Assembly (NCBI RefSeq): GCF_000224145.3
Contig: NC_020167.2
Coordinates: 4,722,991 to 4,786,990, forward strand
DNA from: Ciona intestinalis
Lineage: Eukaryota; Chordata; Ascidiacea; Phlebobranchia; Cionidae
Length of the DNA: 64,000 bases
Reading direction: 5' to 3'
Shown here: positions 1 to 10,490 of the stretch, one piece after another
How the letters are laid out: every line of letters starts with the position of its first letter
How positions within the stretch are numbered: position 1 is the stretch's first letter
Program-made: the position numbers and the translations under genes
Notes under the pieces: generated by a model
Told to the model about the DNA's origin: nothing
Seen by the model: only the letters and a program-made list of their open reading frames with translations
Databases searched by the model: none

Positions 1-484
1 TTTGAAGGACGCGCTATGCGAGACCCAGTCATGCAGAAAGAAATATTACTTGGCTCAGTTTTCAAACGGGACGATTATGACACAATTGGGCCAGGTAATA
101 CGCGCATACTTGCAAGAAAATTGTGCAGTGTAGGGCCAAAGACAGGTACGTTGTTCCTCCTTTGGTTAAAGCAAATACAAATAGAACCACATGTCTTACT
201 GTGTCAATGCTGCGTGCTTGTTTCTTGCGACAAGCACGGTCTATTATCTGTCATTAAAACGCTTGTAAACGGTTTGTATTGACCTCGCTTTTTGTGGGAC
301 TGGCCTCTTTAAACTATCACAATTTTAAGTTAACATATTTTCGTTATCTCCAGGGTTTGTTTTTTGTCCATCAGCATCGCTTTATCTCACTAAACAAAGA
401 CATCCAACAATTTTTACTGTAATAGCATTTGTAAAATTCATGTTTCGGGCAGCTAAAAGGGCTTGTTTTCTAAGAGAGGTTTAA
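1..484 (+). CDS. Possible 3' end of an unrecognised gene (partial, two exons)
   Basis: The window opens inside an open frame. It runs to a good donor at 145/146 (ACAG|GTACGT) and joins in phase to a candidate last exon at 354-484 after a pyrimidine-rich acceptor (TTATCTCCAG). The last exon stays open for about 43 codons and ends with TAA at 482-484. The predicted C-terminus carries a hydrophobic stretch (IFTVIAFVKFMF) followed by basic and cysteine residues, so it could be membrane-associated. An AATAAA-like signal lies near 660. I do not recognise the family. The alternative is that the frame 16-282 is open by chance; support is only frame continuity and splice sites. Confidence 0.3.
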
Positions 485-2684
485 ATAAGGAAACTCCCGT
501 GGCGTACTCATCACCGTATTTATTTACAGTCTAGGATAAACTGATAAGCACAAAGTTGCGGTTACAAATACTGCAAAGTCAAGCCTTCAGGCGTCATCTA
601 AACTAGATTGTCATAAACTGTCTATATATGTCCTCAGTTAGTCTCGCATCGTAAATATAATAAATGTCGTTTAAGAGCGGAGATATTTAGTAATCGTTGC
701 ATTTAAGGGTAATCAGATACATGCTTTCTGTCATCTGCAGATCAAGTCTGGCCCGCGGCTGTAACGTGCTATCGTTGTATTTCGAAATAAATTTCCTGTT
801 GTTTGCACATTTCTTTTACCTGCTAGGTTGTAAAATGCGTAAGTGACACATTATGCCTCAACTCCTACCGCTTTCTAAACCGTTAAATTCGAATAAAGGG
901 TAAGTTGACGTGTTCTTGTCAAATGTACTTAGTGTTGTGGACAGAACGAACATGAGATGATTTGTCAGTAACACTCAGTAATGGTTTACGGGGATATATA
1001 GTGTAAGGTGATTTCATAACTAGCACATTGTCCACCAGTTCCAGCACAGAAAGGAGTTAAACCGCGTGACTGATTGTCTCTATCGCGGCTACGGTTGACC
1101 TACCTTCTTATGAGAAGGATTTGTAGTTGTTTTGGTTCTAGACACTGGGCTTTGTTCAGCGCTCATATATTTCAGGTAGCTTACTAAGATGTACTCAGTT
1201 TGTTGTTACATTTTTAAATAAGGCATTTGATATGTAATGAAGGAGAATGTAACGAAACCGGATGCTGTTAGTTTGGTTGTCTCAAGTTTGTGGTTTTCGT
1301 AAAAGGGCGCGGACAGGAAAACGGAAATCATTGAACAAATGTCGCCCCCGTTTTGCCAAAAAAGTACGGGGCGATTCGTTTAGTGTATGGCAGACAATTT
1401 GATACGACTTTCTATCGTAAGAAGAGGCAAGGTCAACTTGAGTAAACGCTAATTGCTAGCTATCATTGTACAAGAGCAGATAGTTGAAAGCAGTAATTAT
1501 TTTTCTACGTCAACAATGAGAATGACGTAAAGAGTGGATGCGCATTACGTACAATCTACCGATACTTCTTTGATAATGAGTTATACAGCTGTGTACAACC
1601 CATCGTATTCGCATTTAGATTGTTTTCTTCGCCGCGTCGCTGTTCGTAACGCGGTCTGTACATTTGTGCGAGCTGAACCAGACGCGAGCCAATATTTACT
1701 TGAAACAGAGTAGATTGTTTGATTTAACGGTCGGGCGTCAATCAACAAGATTGTTTTCGCTGCAGGAAAGGTTCCGGTCCTTCAATTGATGTTCAATTAC
1801 CTTGCGTGGTTGGGACGCACATAAAAATCGTTGTTGACACCATCAGAGAAATGTAGTGTGTTAAAATAAGACTTTTAAATATACACCTAATAAGTGTCAT
1901 TTGATTTGTTTTTAGGAATTGCTGAGTATGTACTGACTAAATCTTTGCTGTATTTCGCTCTATAGGAATGTAAGCGTTAGGAGTATTTCCGAGTATAGTG
2001 GTTTCCAAATTAATGTAAATTGCTGAAAGAGTTTCATTACTAGGGTACGTTGAGTTACCGACATGTATTCAAATGTATGTAAATTTTATTTTCGTGTCGT
2101 GCTGTACAAAGAAGTCCAGATGTTTTTTACTATTGTGCAAGGTGTAATGTAGAGTCTATATTATCAACTACGATATTGGTATATAGCTTTGAACTACTGA
2201 ATCGAGGAATCAAATAAAAGTATGTTTAGTAGACTGTGGTACAGCTAGACGTATGTAGTATACTGGTGTGATATAGTTTAGTCTCGTAGATCCCGTTTTC
2301 TGGTTAGGGCAGATGGAATGCGACAGTTTGTTATTCGAGCACCACTTGACACACTTGCGTAAATGATATCATTTGAATAGCATATCTGCTCTTGCTTACT
2401 GAGTTGACGCATCGGACGTTATATTACGATGTCATCATGTTGATTCAACTGTCGATCTGAATTCACGCGCCGATAGTTTTGTTAAAATGTGTCAATCCGT
2501 AAATTGTGTGTTACGCTCGCATGGAAAGGCGTCAAGCAAATTGCAGGCAGCCATCCAATTTCAAATCCCGTGTCGTATTCCCACTGTGAAAACTAACTTG
2601 TATATTCCGCATGTTATGGTAGGGTGGGGTAAAAGGGAACACGTTTTCAGTCTCATAATATTTGCTGTTTTTCTTTTTGCAGAT
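485..2684. other. Intergenic region, no gene seen
   Basis: No convincing exon on either strand. The sequence is less AT-rich and less repetitive than most intergenic stretches here, so it may hold regulatory DNA for the downstream EF-hand gene. A decayed fragment resembling the left end of the local MITE lies at about 2617-2655. Confidence 0.4.
2660..2684 (+). promoter_or_regulatory. Strong 3' splice site upstream of the EF-hand start codon
   Basis: A long pyrimidine tract ending in TTTTTGCAG at 2684 sits 54 bases upstream of the ATG at 2739, with no coding exon before it. Tunicates trans-splice a spliced leader onto many mRNAs at unpaired acceptors of this kind. This could be such a site or the acceptor of an ordinary 5'UTR intron; sequence alone cannot decide. 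Confidence 0.4.
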
Positions 2685-2738
2685 TAATTGCAGTTCAATT
2701 AAATTTAATCTGTGGTTAATTTTTATTACGCCCTCGAG

Positions 2739-5700
2739 ATGGCGCAAGAGAAGTCGCGACAATACAAGCGGAGACTTCGGGATAAGATTCGTTACTGCAG
2801 CAATGTTAGCATCCTAAGCACTCTCAGCGTTGGTTCGGAAGGCAACTGGAAAATGAGGTAAAATTCTTTTTTTTTATTCTGGAATGTTAATAAGTATGTA
2901 TGCCTACACCACTGAGCCTGGTATTAACGCGTTAAGTCCCCGTGACAGCTTACAAAATCCGTTTATCTGATCTCTGAAGCTAAAGACCTTGTAAATATGC
3001 TTGATTACGACATTCACAAAGTTCAATTTGTTTACAGAGTTCCCTCTCTTCGAGCAAGTCAGCTGCCAGAGGAATTGTTAGAGGTTTACGAAGAAGCTTT
3101 CTATTTGTTAGATCCAAACGATACGGGCGCCATCGGTAATTTGTTTTTCTACCCTGTTCTGTGCTAAGGTTTTAAATAACTACGACGATGGTTGTTGCAA
3201 GTATCAAACATATACCTTATATCCTTATATGTAGTAGGGTGGGGGAAGATGGGACACCTGTTCATTCTATTTTCTCTTCCAATATGGTAGTAAGCAAAAA
3301 ACATTCAAAGAATTAGGAAACTGTATGTTTACAACTCCCATGCACCGTTGCTAATTGTTTAAAACACGATTAGGATATTTGGATATTCTGTGCTAAAGGT
3401 GTCCCATCTTTCCCCACCCTACTATATATAAGATTTTTTATATTCCTTCTTAGTTATAAGAAAATATTTTATATAATGCTTTTTAAGATTAAAAAAAGAA
3501 TATTTTTATAAAACCCAATCTATTATACGAAATTTAGTTGTTTTTTTTCGAAAATGACGTTGAAACCGCGAGATAAATAGTTCGTTGTGTATAGACAGGG
3601 CGTATATTATTTATGCCTTTGATTAAACCACCTCATACCAGCATCAAACATTTCAATTGAGACAGGCTATAAATTGGATTTAATAAACTGGCTTTACCTG
3701 ATGAAAAATTTTCGCTTGTCAACCGCTATAGTAAAGTTTTATTGCTTTTCACTTCAAGGTTGGCAAACACATGTTACTTGAATACTTATATGGGCATCGT
3801 AATGTAAGGTTTGGAATTTGTTTACTGATATATCATGATTTCGCTGATGTATTTTCGGCGAAGTTTTGCGGTACAATAAAGAATAATGAATGCGGCGAGC
3901 AGTTTAACCATGAGCTTTTTGTAACTGTTTTGGTTTGGTTCAAAAGTTTTAAAATCTTTAATATATATAGCAGACGTTTATGTAATTGTGTCTGCGCAAA
4001 ATAATTGTACATTATAAACCTTTCTTTAATTGACCGCACAAACGGCAATACATTTAAAAATTATAAAAAGTAAATGTTACGAAAGATTTTTTTATAGCTT
4101 TACAGAATGGTTGCAGTGAATTGAAATACCGAGTATTTAGTATATAAACTTCAACCGCTGGTAACGTATTGCTTCGAGTAATTTCAGTAATCTATTTCCG
4201 TTATTAGGCGCTAGAGAGGTAGGCATCGTCATGCGAGCGCTTGGGCAAGAACCAACCGATGAAGAAATACAGAACCTTATACAAGAAGTTGACCGGAGTT
4301 CCACGGGTTCGCTCACTTTTAACGACTTTCTAGCTTTCCTCGCCCATATTTGCCAGGTGAGGCTTTTAATGTTTGAAGAGCATTCGGCCTTCTCGCAATT
4401 ATCTAATCCATCGTTATACGTCACAGGACGAAGACCCCGACGAAGAATGGGAATCTGTGTTTAAAAGATTTGATAGAAACGGTAAGTCGACTGAGGGTGG
4501 AATGTAAATACTCCCTTCACTTTATTATATTTATCTAGTAAAGCACAAAGCTCCTATATTCAAACATAAAATGTGTTATTATATACCTACATCAAAACAC
4601 AAGACTGATTATATAAGTTAAGCTTAACACAATTATTTTACAAACATGATTATTAATCGTGTTTCCTTCATTCATCTATAGTCATATACCATCTTATATT
4701 GGTATGGGAATTTAAAGCTGACATATATACATCAATATACAAGGCTGGATTTAGAANNNNNNNNNNNNNNNNNNNNNNNNNNNNNNNNNNNNNNNNNNNN
4801 NNNNNNATTGTGACCATAAATTAATATGTTGGTTTTAACTGTTAGTTGGCGTTCTTCTCCTTTAAATTAATGCATCAGTCTAATGCATTGTTACGCTGCC
4901 AGCAGATTCTTACATTCAAACATAATATTGTATGACTATAATGTTCAGACGAATTCTACCAAACATGTACCTTGTATTCTTATTTTTGGTGCTTCTTACT
5001 TTAATGCAATCTTCAATTTTCAGCTTTGCGCTTTCATAACGCGTGTTCATAATACAATGCAAATGTTGCATAAGTCCTTACTTTAAACTTTTTATCTTTT
5101 TATGAACTCGTATATTTTAGAAGCAACAAATAGAAACGCTCATGGTATACTTCTGCATCTATACTAGTTAAATAAATTTTTTGGGGGGTGGGGAAAGATG
5201 GGACACGTTTTCATTCTATATTTTTTCCAAATTGGTAGTAAACAAAAAACATTTAAAGAATTATAAAACCGTTTCCCCACGATATACCCTTGTTAATTGT
5301 TTAAAACCTGATCAGGATGTTTGAATATTTTGTGNTAAAGGTGTCCCGTCTTCCTCCACTGTACAATATACATCAAATTTCAGACACCTTTGTCGCAGTA
5401 AGCATGTCACAGCATTTTGTTATGATTTNNNNNNNNNNNNNNNNNNNNNNNNNNNNNNNNNNNNNNNNNNNNNNNNNNNNNNNNNNNNNNNNNNNNNNNN
5501 NNNNNNNNNNNNNNNNNNNNNNNNNNNNNNNNNNNNNNNNNNNNNNNNNNNNNNNNNNNNNNNNNNNNNNNNNNNNNNNNNNNNNNNNNNNNNNNNNNNN
5601 NNNNNNNNNNNNNNNNNNNNNNNNNNNNNNNNNNNNNNNNNNNNNNNNNNNNNNNNNNNNNNNNNNNNNNNNNNNNNNNNNNNNNNNNNNNNNNNNNNNN

Positions 5701-7323
5701 NNNNNNNNNNNNNNNNNNNNNNNNNNNNNNNNNNNNNNNNNNNNNNNNNNNNNNNNNNNNNNNNNNNNNNNNNNNNNNNNNNNNNNNNNNNNNNNNNNNN
5801 NNNNNNNNNNNNNNNNNNNNNNNNNNNNNNNNNNNNNNNNNNNNNNNNNNNNNNNNNNNNNNNNNNNNNNNNNNNNNNNNNNNNNNNNNNNNNNNNNNNN
5901 NNNNNNNNNNNNNNNNNNNNNNNNNNNNNNNNNNNNNNNNNNNNNNNNNNNNNNNNNNNNNNNNNNNNNNNNNNNNNNNNNNNNNNNNNNNNNNNNNNNN
6001 NNNNNNNNNNNNNNNNNNNNNNNNNNNNNNNNNNNNNNNNNNNNNNNNNNNNNNNNNNNNNNNNNNNNNNNNNNNNNNNNNNNNNNNNNNNNNNNNNNNN
6101 NNNNNNNNNNNNNNNNNNNNNNNNNNNNNNNNNNNNNNNNNNNNNNNNNNNNNNNNNNNNNNNNNNNNNNNNNNNNNNNNNNNNNNNNNNNNNNNNNNNN
6201 NNNNNNNNNNNNNNNNNNNNNNNNNNNNGNGCAATACATTTAAAAATTATAAAAAGTAAATGTTACGAAAGGTTTTTTTTATAGCTTTACAGAATGGTTG
6301 CAGTGAATTGAAATACCGAGTATTTAGTATATAAACTTCAACCGCTGGTAACGTATTGCTTCGAGTAATTTCAGTAATCTATTTCCGTTATTAGGCGCTA
6401 GAGAGGTAGGCATCGTCATGCGAGCGCTTGGGCAAGAACCAACCGATGAAGAAATACAGAACCTTATACAAGAAGTTGACCGGAGTTCCACGGGTTCGCT
6501 CACTTTTAACGACTTTCTAGCTTTCCTCGCCCATATTTGCCAGGTGAGGCTTTTAATGTTTGAAGAGCATTCGGCCTTCTCGCAATTATCTAATCCATCG
6601 TTATACGTCACAGGACGAAGACCCCGACGAAGAATGGGAATCTGTGTTTAAAAGATTTGATAGAAACGGTAAGTCGACTGAGGGTGGAATGTAAATACTC
6701 CCTTCACTTTATTATATTTATCTAGTAAAGCACAAAGCTCCTATATTCAAACATAAAATGTGTTATTATATACCTACATCAAAACACAAGACTGATTATA
6801 TAAGTTAAGCTTAACACAATTATTTTACAAACATGATTATTAATCGTGTTTCCTTCATTCATCTATAGTCATATACCATCTTATATTGGTATGGGAATTT
6901 AAAGCTGACATATATACATCAGTATACAAGGCTGGATTTAGAAGACCATATAGCTTCAGGAACTATGAGTACATTCAGACAATAAAATTTGAATTTGTCG
7001 CCAAATGTCGTTAAAATATCTCGCATTTTAAATGCCCCAAACCGTCTTACCGATAAAATCTTATCCTGAGCACATAGCATTGAGCTAAATAGCATGAGAC
7101 TCTATTTCATGCCTTTGTTAATTAAATGAACATTGTTTTTAGCATAGTGTTTTAATCTACAGGTGACGGATATATTGACGAAAATGACCTGCGCAAGTCT
7201 TTAATAGAACTCAGACTTAAATTTACCGACGCCGACATTGAAGAAATGATTTGCGAATTTTTGCCTCCTAACGCCAAAGTGCGAAGGCTTGATTTTGATG
7301 ACTTTATTAACATAGTTGCGTAA
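2739..7323 (+). CDS. Calmodulin-like EF-hand protein
   Basis: Five phase-matched exons: 2739-2857, 3038-3135, 4208-4356 (second copy 6395-6543), 4427-4481 (second copy 6614-6668) and 7163-7323, giving 193 residues. A basic N-terminal extension of about 60 residues precedes a calmodulin-like core. EF-1 has the loop DPNDTGAIG..E, EF-2 DRSSTGSLTFND and EF-3 DRNGDGYIDEND. EF-4 (LPPNAKVRRLDF) lacks the loop acidic residues and should not bind calcium. The linker resembles calmodulin and centrin (ALGQEPTDEEIQNLI). It is expected to be a cytosolic calcium sensor with two or three working sites, but I cannot name a vertebrate orthologue. Exons 3 and 4 appear twice because of an assembly overlap; only one copy belongs to the gene. 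Confidence 0.85.
3232..3425. mobile_element. MITE with terminal inverted repeats, intact-looking copy
   Basis: The left end GTAGGGTGGGGGAAGATGGG is mirrored at the right end by CCCATCTTTCCCCACCCTAC, giving inverted repeats of about 25 bases around a 190-base body with no coding capacity. It sits in TA-rich DNA in an EF-hand intron, which suggests a TA-type target site. It is the best-preserved member of a family seen at seven further places in the window. Ciona genomes are known to carry abundant MITEs; the exact family name is not certain from sequence alone. Confidence 0.85.
4757..4806. other. Assembly gap (50 N)
   Basis: Fifty Ns, a typical placeholder for a gap of unknown size. By comparison with the right copy it hides about 530 bases, including the final EF-hand exon. 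Confidence 0.95.
5189..5366. mobile_element. MITE copy (left assembly copy)
   Basis: Same family as 3232-3425, with the shared internal block TTAATTGTTTAAAAC and right end GGTGTCCCGTCTTCCTCCAC. The left terminus is shortened. It is the allelic or assembly duplicate of 7923-8107. Confidence 0.8.
5429..6230. other. Assembly gap (about 800 N)
   Basis: Eight hundred Ns followed by one called base and one more N. The flanks overlap in sequence, so the true distance is probably negative and no 800-base segment need exist. Confidence 0.95.
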
Positions 7324-8169
7324 CACACATATATATATATATGATTGTTGTGGTGCATGGCAGGACTGCATTCTATTTAAATCAACACCGTGCTTACTGC
7401 TATCACAATTATTCCATTTGTTTGAGAAATTGTTGTTGAAGAAGGACTGACTTCTTTGAGGCGTTTATTAATGAGATTGTGACCATAAATTAATATGTTG
7501 GTTTTAACTGTTAGTTGGCGTTCTTCTCCTTTAAATTAATGCATCAGTCTAATGCATTGTTACGCTGCTAGCAGATTCTTACATTCAAACATAATATTGT
7601 ATAACCTTAATGTTCAGACGAATTCTACCAAACATGTACCTTGTATTCTTATTTTTGGTGCTTCTTACTTTAATGCAATCTTCAATTTTCAGCTTTGCGC
7701 TTTCATAACGCGTGTTCATAATACAATGCAAATGTTGCATAAGTCCATACTTTAAACTTTTTATCTTTTTATGAACTCGTATATTTTAGAAGCAACAAAT
7801 AGAAACGCTCATGGTATATATACTTCTGCATCTATACTAGTTAAATTAATTTTTGGCTTCAGTGCTACATATTGGTGTTAATTTGTTTTTATTTCTGCTG
7901 GTCACTATAAGACACTGATATATAGTAGGGGTGGGGAAAGATGGGACGCGTTTTCATTCTATATTTTTTCCAAATTGGTAGTAAACAAAAACATTTAAAG
8001 AATTATAAAACCGTTTCCCCACGATATACCCTTGTTAATTGTTTAAAACCTGATCAGGATGTTTGAATATTATGTGCTAAAGGTGTCCCGTCTTCCTCCA
8101 CTGTACAATATACATCAAATTTCAGACACCTTTGTCGCAGTAAGCATGTCACAAGCATTTTGTTATGAT
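6231..8169. repeat. Right copy of the assembly duplication
   Basis: Starts directly after the 800-N gap and repeats 4043-5428. This copy is complete: it carries EF-hand exons 3, 4 and 5, the downstream AT-rich region and a MITE at about 7923-8107. It also has about 80 bases before the MITE that the left copy lacks. Confidence 0.85.
7923..8107. mobile_element. MITE copy (right assembly copy)
   Basis: Left end TAGTAGGGGTGGGGAAAGAT, right end GTGTCCCGTCTTCCTCCAC. The right inverted repeat has drifted. It lies between the EF-hand gene and the 3' end of the CAP gene. Confidence 0.8.
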
Positions 8170-8173
8170 TTTT

Positions 8174-10490
8174 TTATCGTAAAAAATATGACAGAAACAC
8201 TGACAGTGGCCAATAAAGGAATGCGAAAACGAAGAACGATGGATTTCTCTGCCCTGGGCCAGCAGAGGAGGGAATCGTGATATTGACTGAACTTCCATCA
8301 TCTATTTGTATTTCGATCTCTTTGACGCAAGGTATGCCTGGAAACAAAGGGAAAGTAGCGCTTGTATGGTGTGTATACATTGGTACGAATGTAAGTAAGT
8401 TTCGCGTGTAATGCAAAGAATACACGATCGATATAGATATTTTAATCAAATTATTATGTAGGATAAGGTATAAGTTTCCTTAAGATGTTTCATGTTTTAT
8501 CCTTCTCTGATATTTATACAGAACTATATAGCCTATACCTATATCTCTCCAAAATTACGTTCTAACGGTTTAAATCCTACCGCTCTTTACATAGAATCTG
8601 GTTTAGTTTTTCAAACCTGGTGAGGATGTTGTCATTGCTGTCATGGTGGTTGTCCATGGAAACGTTGTGCTTGTCGGATAAGGAAGTGTTTTAAATGGGA
8701 TCTTTTTATCCCGATCGGTGTTAGTGCATAACTTGTCCACACAAGTATCTGGTGGTTCTTTCGTGTTTCCAAAGGCTGGATTATGGCTACGAAAATCGTT
8801 AAATTTTATTTGTGTGTCTTATATACACACCGGCATAGTATAATCGCTTAGTCGAAGGTCTAGTGAGATGACACACGCGTTAAACCATTTTATTTGTTTG
8901 TGTAGTTCTGCACCATATTTCTGTATTCAAGTGTATTAGTTTCTTTATAAGGAGATTATTCAAAACTTCCTTCGAGAACAATAATTTCCACTTACCTGGT
9001 TGCATTCAGAACTGTAGCGTTTTCACCTTTTTCAAGATAACCCCCACAGTCGTAACATGACTTTCCACGTTTATAAGGGTGTCGGGTTTTTGGTGGTGTG
9101 GTGTAAGAAAACCCGGTCGCTTTTGATGACGTATAGTCTACTACGTTGCCGCGCGGTGCGTATGCACAAACCAGTAGAGTGGTATCCGTCCACGTCACTC
9201 CATTGATGACATATTTTCGGCAGCATGAAGCAGTACAGCCCAGTTTAAACGTTTCCGCCCATATTACCTGCTCCACAAAATATGTATATAGTGTATAGTG
9301 AGGTGAAATGGAATATTCTGTTTCTTATCCGTTCAATTCTCTTTTTCGTTCCATTTAGTAGTAAACAGGAAATAGTCAAAAAAATTGTGTGTACCTGTAT
9401 AGCCCCTATTACAAAACGCGTCGTTATTCATTCATTCAGCATTCATTTATTCACTCACTCATTCATTCATTTATTCATTCTTTTTTTTCGCTAATTAGTC
9501 GGCATGTTAAATAGTCATTCCCGGTTAAACTGTTGAATATATTATTAACCGTTTTAATCCATGTATTTCAAGTAGTGCCACAGCCTATCATACCTGTAAG
9601 TAATGTCGGCAAACTGAAGAACACGTCCTCTCTTCATAATCGTAATAAAGTTTTTCTGACATCCACGCTTCCATGACGTCTGTGACGAAACTATTCGGCA
9701 AACCTCCTGTATTTCTCCAGGCAAACCAATTAAAACCAATCTCTGCATTTATTTCGCTGTGCCTCACAATATCTATTGCAGGTTTTCCGCTCCCTACGTG
9801 GTGAAACGCATTCCTTTCACTAAAACTGCACGAATCCGTTTTGTTCTGAGCCACCCATTCCAATTCCTCGTCCCATGTTTTCAGCAACATATTCGTCGCT
9901 GTTGGATCGACGTTTCTTCTTGCCTTGTTGTGCTCGAATAACAACATTTCTTTCTGTTGCTTTGTGAGTATGATTCTTTTAAGGTTAGGCAGCGGGGTGG
10001 TTGGGGGTCCCGGGTCGATTGGCGATGCTGTTGTTTCGCAAACTGGCAGTTCAACATATCTACCATTATAAAATCGCCACCGAGATTTGAACTTCTCAAT
10101 CGGTAACTTAAGTTTTTCCTCTTCATTCGATATATATACTTTCACCTTTTTACGATGAACAATTTCGTCAAATCTCGAGCTTGCTTTCTTTATAAACTCC
10201 GATCCAGGACTTCGACGATACCGCTCGAAAAATTTATCCATAAAAAAGTCGTCTTCTTCTGCTGAAGGAATTCCATAGATTGAAAACAGAGTCGCTCTTA
10301 AAGTTTTGCATTTCGGAGATGTGTCAATTAAACTACAACGCAATGTTGAATTAAAACTCTTGCTCTCCGATTCTGCACCATCACTCCAACATAATGATGC
10401 TGGTGCGCAAATTAATATCATCAGGAACATTTTAAAATACCTTCCCAATGAAAATACAGCGAACATCATTTTACATATATGCAGTACCAA
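8174..10490 (-). CDS. CAP/SCP-domain (CRISP/PI16-like) secreted, probably GPI-anchored protein
   Basis: Four phase-matched exons on the minus strand: 10490-9594, 9267-8996, 8786-8617 and 8337-8174, about 500 residues. A signal peptide (MFLMILICAPASLC) follows one of several possible start codons. About 150 residues of unfamiliar basic and acidic sequence come next, then a proline linker, then the CAP domain: FEHNKARR, CRHYLQVIWAETFKLGC at the exon 1/2 junction, and LLVCAYAPRGN. After a cysteine pair (CYDCGG), exon 3 adds two more cysteines and a Thr/Ser/Pro-rich mucin-like segment. The last exon ends in a hydrophobic tail after small residues (SSAG), typical of a GPI-anchor signal. CAP proteins are extracellular; the substrate or partner is unknown. 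Confidence 0.85.
9291..9440. mobile_element. Decayed MITE remnant
   Basis: Internal words TTTCGTTCCATTTAGTAGTA and AATAGTCAAAAAA match the body of the better copy at 27432-27636. Both ends are badly eroded. It lies in intron 1 of the CAP gene. Confidence 0.45.
9425..9482. repeat. ATTC-type simple repeat
   Basis: Imperfect run of ATTC/ATTT units in intron 1 of the CAP gene. The same tetramer forms the tail of the local SINE, so this may be a SINE tail left behind. Confidence 0.7.

Larger units (their letters stand above)
4043..5428. repeat. Left copy of an assembly duplication (contig end)
   Basis: This stretch matches 6231-8169 almost base for base, with a few substitutions and small indels. 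It ends at the 800-N gap. The internal 50-N gap at 4757-4806 replaces about 530 bases that in the right copy (6944-7475) hold the last exon of the EF-hand gene. The overlap of one contig's end with the next contig's start, plus allele-level differences, points to two unmerged haplotypes rather than a biological duplication. Confidence 0.85.

Noticed and set aside
3771-4048. Frames on both strands in the EF-hand intron
   Set aside because: Low-complexity composition, no phase match to the gene.
5317-6243. Long frames on both strands across the N run
   Set aside because: They consist almost entirely of Ns and carry no coding information.
7152-7358. 68-codon minus-strand frame
   Set aside because: It is the shadow of the last EF-hand exon.
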